This document shows, piece by piece, positions 8,015-11,191 of a stretch of DNA of 11,191 nt (positions within the stretch are counted from its first letter, which is position 1; each line of letters starts with the position of its first letter). A program made the position numbers and the translations under genes. Source of the stretch: Isotricha intestinalis (lineage: Eukaryota; Ciliophora; Litostomatea; Vestibuliferida; Isotrichidae); assembly GCA_023807065.1 (NCBI GenBank), contig JAJJLU010004615.1:1-11191 (forward strand), read 5' to 3'. The notes beneath the pieces are model-generated. The model was given only the letters and a program-made list of their open reading frames with translations, was not told the origin of the DNA and made no database searches.

Positions 8015-8164
8015 ATTTTCAAATTTATTTTTAATTATTTTAATTATTTTTTTCGATGATTTATGAAAATCATTACAAAGAAAATAAACAAAAATTATTA
8101 AAATTAAAAAGCCAAAATAAAACTTTCTTGTACCTATAATTAATCTAATTAATATTCTTTCTAA

Positions 8165-8462
8165 ATGGAAAAAAAACAGATGAAAATGTCAAATGTTCAA
8201 TGTATGTCAACACCAAATGAAGAAGGAATAAATCAATGGGAATAGCAAATGATTAAATATTTCTTCAAATATTCAAATCAAGCAAACAATTTAATGTTTA
8301 AATTTTCTCCTATATTTGAGTCTTGTCTCATTATGTTTATTCAGGTTTATGAAGAACTTCAACTAACTTTAATTTTATTAGTTTCTTATGTCCTTTGATG
8401 TTGCTTACAATTTTGTAGATGAAAAGCTCATAGTTGTAATGGATCCAATAATATTACACTAA
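8165..8462 (+). pseudogene. Small two-exon gene of unknown function with an in-frame TAG
   Basis: From ATG 8165 the frame runs 60 codons to 8344, broken only by a TAG at codon 27 (8243-8245). A 37-nt intron (8345-8381, GTTTAT...TTAG) then joins it in phase to 26 more codons, with a TAA at 8460-8462. The pieces look like real protein: MSNVQCMSTPNEEGINQWE, then QMIKYFFKYSNQANNL, and after splicing FLMSFDVAYNFVDEKLIVV. I do not recognise the family. Either the TAG is a disabling mutation (CAG to TAG fits one transition), or it is the end of a further intron. A GT...AG segment 8195-8245 of 51 nt would remove it in phase and leave about 69 residues. The first reading is more likely because the would-be intron itself looks coding. 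Confidence 0.5.
8345..8381 (+). other. 37-nt putative intron in the small 8165-8462 gene
   Basis: It begins GTTTAT and ends ATTAG. Splicing joins ATT CAG to TTT CTT in phase and opens 26 codons of varied composition. Without it the frame runs on to a TGA shortly after. The donor differs from the GTA donors elsewhere in the window, so support is moderate. Confidence 0.5.
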
Positions 8463-8491
8463 GAATGATACTATTTTGGGAAATCATTCTT
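8461..8491 (+). other. Perfect 9-bp stem-loop at the end of the small gene
   Basis: AAGAATGAT (8461-8469) pairs perfectly with ATCATTCTT (8483-8491) across a 13-nt loop. The stem starts inside the TAA stop and is followed by a T-rich run. In a eukaryote this is not an intrinsic terminator; it could be a 3'-end or UTR structure, or chance in A/T-rich DNA. Confidence 0.4.
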
Positions 8492-8589
8492 CTTTATTTT
8501 TGTTTAATTTTTTATTTGATTATGATTAATATATTTATGTCTTTTTTTTGTTTGTAAATAAAAGAAAGAATTTATTTTATAAAAAATAT

Positions 8590-8961
8590 ATGTCTGAAAA
8601 AAACAATAACAACCAAATAATTATTTTATCTCAAAATTCTCAAAATCAAAATGAAAATCAAACACAAACAGTAATGGTAGGTGTCGCAATTCCAGTTTCA
8701 AATAATCAAGGGAATTCTATAAAAAATCAAATAATACTTAAAAGCACTCCTGCATTTGTAATATGTCCAAAATGCGGTTATAATGGTTTAACAATAACTT
8801 TGACTACTTGTAATGAGTCTAATTGCTTATGTTGTTTGGCTACTAGTCCTATTAGTTGGTGCTGCTTTCAATTAGTAAGAGGTAAAGATCTTAATTGTAA
8901 TGATGCTATTCATGTTTGTCCGAGATGTCATGCAGGCTTAGGACATTATTCTGCTTGTTAA
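8590..8961 (+). CDS. LITAF-like zinc domain protein
   Basis: The product is 123 residues. Residues 1-54 are Asn/Gln-rich and look disordered. Residues about 57-123 form a LITAF-type domain: the first zinc knuckle CPKCG (59-63), a cysteine-rich hydrophobic middle (about 74-98, with CLCCLA and SWCCF), and the second knuckle HVCPRCHAGLG (108-118). In LITAF/SIMPLE proteins the two CxxC halves bind one zinc ion and the hydrophobic middle dips into the cytosolic face of endosomal or lysosomal membranes. There are 12 cysteines in the last 65 residues. I place the start at the ATG 8590; the open frame reaches back to 8548 but with no earlier ATG. The domain call is firm; location and role are by homology. 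Confidence 0.88.
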   Translation: MSEKNNNNQIIILSQNSQNQNENQTQTVMVGVAIPVSNNQGNSIKNQIILKSTPAFVICPKCGYNGLTITLTTCNESNCLCCLATSPISWCCFQLVRGKDLNCNDAIHVCPRCHAGLGHYSAC

Positions 8962-9221
8962 ATCTTATTTATATATATATATTATTTTTTTCAAATCTTC
9001 CCAAATATTGTATTTTTATTTCTTCATATTTAAATATAAAATATAAATATAATAATTAAACCGTTATTCACTGAAAATAAAGTTATAAAGAAAAAATTGA
9101 AAAAAGAAATTTATTATTTTGTTGAAATTTTTTTGAAAAGATGTTTATTTTTTATTTTAAGTTTTTAAAATAATATAAATCATTAAAATTAATAACAAAT
9201 GAAATATTGGAAAAAAATATA
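8962..9221. other. A/T-rich spacer
   Basis: It begins with an (AT)-rich run just after the LITAF stop. I see no gene or recognisable site. Confidence 0.4.
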
Positions 9222-9345
9222 TTTCACGAATTACAAAAATAATAAGTAAAAGAAAAATATATTATCAAAAAATCTAGATAATATGAAACTATTTCATATT
9301 CATCTTTATATATTTTATTTTGATTTTTGTTATATAAGGATTATT
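9222..9345 (-). pseudogene. Decayed partial copy of the neighbouring secretory-protein gene
   Basis: On the minus strand the frame reads LYNKNQNKIYKDEYE, then IVSYYLDFLIIYFSF and a TGA after NS. This lines up with residues 202-239 of the intact gene at 9652-10425 (LYNFAIEIYNDESG, VISYYQDLLIRYFSL, ending HNS). DNA similarity is also visible by eye: GATAATATGAAA at 9277-9288 recurs at 9767-9778, followed in both by a gapless stretch reaching ATTCATC. Upstream, the part matching NLSED is disrupted by indels and stops, and the fragment lacks the rest of the gene. A possible continuation to about 9480 codes an acidic Asp/Glu/Asn piece whose kinship is uncertain. It is a local duplication that has lost function. 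Confidence 0.7.
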
Positions 9346-9651
9346 AATATCTTCTAAATTCTAAAATAAAATTCTTTAAAACAAAGATTCATTTTTGTAA
9401 AATGAATTGTAATCTTCTTTGTTATCTTCATCATCTTATTTTTTATTTTTCATCATCTTCTTAGGAAAGACAAAATTTATCATTATTTTTAGTAAATGGA
9501 ATAATAGAATAATTAAATTCAATTATTTATAAAATTTTATGTTTGGAAAAACAAAAGTATATGAATTTTTTTTAATTAAATTCAGAAAAGAATAAGTGTA
9601 TAAAAAAATACAAATATATAAAAATTTCAAAAATAATTTTTGAATAATTAA
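9346..9651. other. Spacer downstream of the minus-strand gene
   Basis: It contains the uncertain upstream part of the decayed copy (to about 9480) and then A/T-rich sequence that would hold the 3' untranslated region of the minus-strand gene. No other feature is seen. Confidence 0.4.
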
Positions 9652-10425
9652 CTATTTATCTTTATTTATTTTTCCTAAAGGTCTTTCAAGAGATGGAGGA
9701 TTTTTCACTGAATTATGAATTTTAATGTAAGACAATAAACTGAAATATCTTATCAAAAGATCTTGATAATATGAAATTACCCCAGATTCATCATTATATA
9801 TTTCAATTGCAAAGTTATATAAAATATCTTCCGACAAATTTCTAAATATAAAAAAGGTCTTACACCAATTTATTTTTGATTTTGATTGATAATATACAAT
9901 AACATATTTATCAATTTTATTAAATCTTTTAAAAAAAATAGTCAAAGAATGTAATTTTTTGTTTAAAGGATAAACTAAATCAGCTTTTGTCCATTGTTCT
10001 CCTTTAAAACCATTTAAATTAATGGAATTTGAAAATTTATTCATATAATATTGTTGATTTTTGATGTATTCATTAGTATAATCATTTAAAGTTAAATTTT
10101 TTATGAATTCAATTGCTTTGGGTTGATTTTCGAAATATTTGATTTTTAGACTTTCGTTAATTACATTAAACTTTTGGGTTTTTATTTCTTCTTCTATGGA
10201 CAAAGAACATAATGGATTTGAATTTCCTATATTTACTTGATTTATTTCTAATTGAGTTAAAAAGTCATTATTTATTTGCGCATTGAAGGATTGAAACAAA
10301 GAATGAATTTCAGAGAGAATATCATCATCTAAGGAATCATTTTGATCATCATTATATGAATGAGGAGATATTGATTTTGATAATATAACATGGAACAGAA
10401 ATAAAAAGACTAATATTTTAGACAT
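9652..10425 (-). CDS. Unrecognised secretory-pathway protein, 257 aa
   Basis: Residues 1 to about 17 form a signal peptide (MSKILVFLFLFHVILSK). Residues about 24-37 are Asp-rich. The body, about 40-240, looks like a single folded domain with aromatic-rich strands (LTIFFKRFNKIDKYVIVYY at about 161-179) and helix-like stretches. It has no second hydrophobic segment and no ER-retention ending. There are two cysteines in the mature part (73 and 188), which could pair, and four N-glycosylation sequons (Asn29, Asn90, Asn110, Asn196), all consistent with passage through the secretory pathway. The last 20 residues are basic and proline-containing. I do not recognise a family. A decayed partial copy lies just downstream, so it belongs to a small local family. 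The start is set by the signal peptide; no intron is needed. Confidence 0.8.
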   Translation of the reverse strand: MSKILVFLFLFHVILSKSISPHSYNDDQNDSLDDDILSEIHSLFQSFNAQINNDFLTQLEINQVNIGNSNPLCSLSIEEEIKTQKFNVINESLKIKYFENQPKAIEFIKNLTLNDYTNEYIKNQQYYMNKFSNSINLNGFKGEQWTKADLVYPLNKKLHSLTIFFKRFNKIDKYVIVYYQSKSKINWCKTFFIFRNLSEDILYNFAIEIYNDESGVISYYQDLLIRYFSLLSYIKIHNSVKNPPSLERPLGKINKDK

Positions 10426-11191
10426 TGTTTATATTTTAGATATTATAATTAATTAATTTTTAATCTGATTTTTTTTATATAAAATATGAAAGAAAAAAAT
10501 ATTATAAAAATTAAAATTGTAAATAAAATAGATATCTTGAAATTGTGTTAATTATTCAACAAGTTTATCTTCTTCCCTTTCCATTTAACTTTCACTTATA
10601 TTCTAAAAAATACTTTTTCCAAAATTTCATCGATTTATAATTCTTTGGGGTATTTCAATAAATTTCTTATTTTTCTCTTCGTTATAATCATAAGTAATTT
10701 TGTTCAAAATTTATTTAAATCTTTTTTTCATATCTAAAATTTTTTTCATTTTTCTTTTTATATATTATTTAGTCAAAATTTGATAAATTATATTCAATAA
10801 ATTTCCTCAATTCATTTCTTTTTTCATTCAAATAAAAAAATTGATTTTAATTTTATATTTTTTAATTGATTGAAATTTCTGATTTTTTATTTGATTTGTT
10901 ATTCTTATAATTTCTTTAGTTAATGATTATGTTTTGACTACTAAAATTTTTATTTTATTATTTAATATTTTATATCTTTTAATGCTTTTTCTTTTTTAAT
11001 TCTAATCTCTCTACTTTGTAAATTTCTTTTATTTCTTTCAATAATTTTTCTTATATAGAATATGAATATAAAATTTTGTTTTTACTTAGAAATTTATATT
11101 AATTTCAAAATTTTTAGTTTCATATTTTATTTATTTATTTTAATTTAATTTTTATAAATTAATTTCTAAATTTAATAAATAAAATTTATTA
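10426..11191. other. T-rich right-hand spacer
   Basis: No intact gene. The part nearest 10426 should carry the promoter and leader of the minus-strand gene. Most of the remainder (about 10500-11051) is strongly pyrimidine-rich on the plus strand and includes the possible minus-strand relic listed separately. The last 140 bases are low-complexity A/T. Confidence 0.45.
10500..11051 (-). pseudogene. Possible relic of a Lys/Glu-rich coiled-coil gene
   Basis: On the minus strand one frame (about 11051-10982) reads RKIIERNKRNLQ and REIRIKKEKAL. After a frameshift, another runs from about 10980 to 10500 with SLTKEIIRITNQIKNQ, MKKILDMKKRFK, YDYNEEKNKKFIEIPQRI and MEREEDKLVE. About nine stops (TAA, TAG and TGA) interrupt it. 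The even spread of all three stop types argues for decay rather than a changed genetic code. I recognise no family, and A-rich composition could produce part of this pattern. Confidence 0.3.

Larger units (their letters stand above)
7443..8164. other. Spacer with a minus-strand relic and a C-rich tract
   Basis: No intact gene. About 7690-7985 holds the broken minus-strand coding-like stretch listed separately, and 7993-8014 is a C-rich tract. The rest is T-rich sequence 3' of the syntaxin gene and A-rich sequence before the next start codon. Confidence 0.45.

Noticed and set aside
8202..8245. A 44-nt intron with the ideal donor GTATGT removing the in-frame TAG of the small gene
   Set aside because: Splicing there shifts the frame and meets a TAA within four codons.
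8461..8505. Bacterial-type intrinsic terminator (stem followed by T-run)
   Set aside because: The window is eukaryotic (introns, SNARE, GPI-like tail) and the stem is A/T-rich, so a bacterial mechanism is not expected.
10500..11051. Ciliate-type code in which TAA/TAG encode Gln, which would open the right-hand frame
   Set aside because: TGA stops are also present in that frame, and all intact genes in the window end in TAA, lack internal TAA/TAG and use CAA for Gln.
1..11191. CRISPR arrays, tRNA/rRNA genes, prokaryotic defence or phage modules
   Set aside because: No spaced direct-repeat array, no cloverleaf-like or rRNA-like segment, and no prokaryotic gene arrangement was seen on either strand.

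Overview
The window is nuclear-type DNA from a very A+T-rich unicellular eukaryote. The evidence is GT...AG introns of only 26-37 nt, long non-coding spacers of T/A-rich sequence, and asparagine runs encoded mainly by AAT. Individual proteins also point this way: a Tlg2/syntaxin-16 SNARE, a LITAF-type zinc domain, a SAM domain, and a secretory cysteine-repeat protein with a GPI-like tail. The intact reading frames all end in TAA, carry no internal stops and use CAA for Gln, so a standard genetic code fits; a ciliate-type TAA/TAG=Gln code does not. I cannot name the organism from sequence alone.

Layout, left to right. (1) 1-461: 3' end of a gene for an acidic Glu/Lys/Asn-rich protein, with one 26-nt intron. 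(2) About 595-663: a G+C-rich island of two near-identical 23-nt copies with nested palindromes. It lies just upstream of a decayed pogo/Tigger-like DDE transposase at about 667-1445. (3) 2609-3628: a secreted, probably GPI-anchored, cysteine-rich repeat protein. (4) 4874-6412: a lysine/asparagine-rich SAM-domain protein, followed after only 65 nt by (5) 6478-7442: a three-exon syntaxin-16/Tlg2 gene. (6) 8165-8462: a small two-exon gene of unknown function that is probably broken by an in-frame TAG. (7) 8590-8961: a LITAF-like zinc protein. (8) On the minus strand, 9652-10425: an unrecognised secretory protein with a decayed partial paralogue downstream at about 9222-9345.

The spacers are not wholly empty. 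Several, always on the strand where A exceeds T, hold short protein-like stretches broken by stops and frameshifts (about 1680-1870, 4073-4198, 7690-7985 and 10500-11051). They read as gene relics, although strand asymmetry in A-rich DNA could imitate some of this.

The genes do not form an obvious pathway. Syntaxin-16, LITAF and two secretory-route proteins all concern membrane traffic or the cell surface, but they are separate transcription units and their closeness may be chance. I see no CRISPR array, tRNA, rRNA or prokaryotic operon, and no convincing evidence of a wholly new system. The most distinctive items are the GC-rich palindromic repeat beside the transposase relic, the mosaic cysteine-repeat surface protein, the duplicated and decayed secretory gene, and the small intron-bearing gene with a premature TAG.
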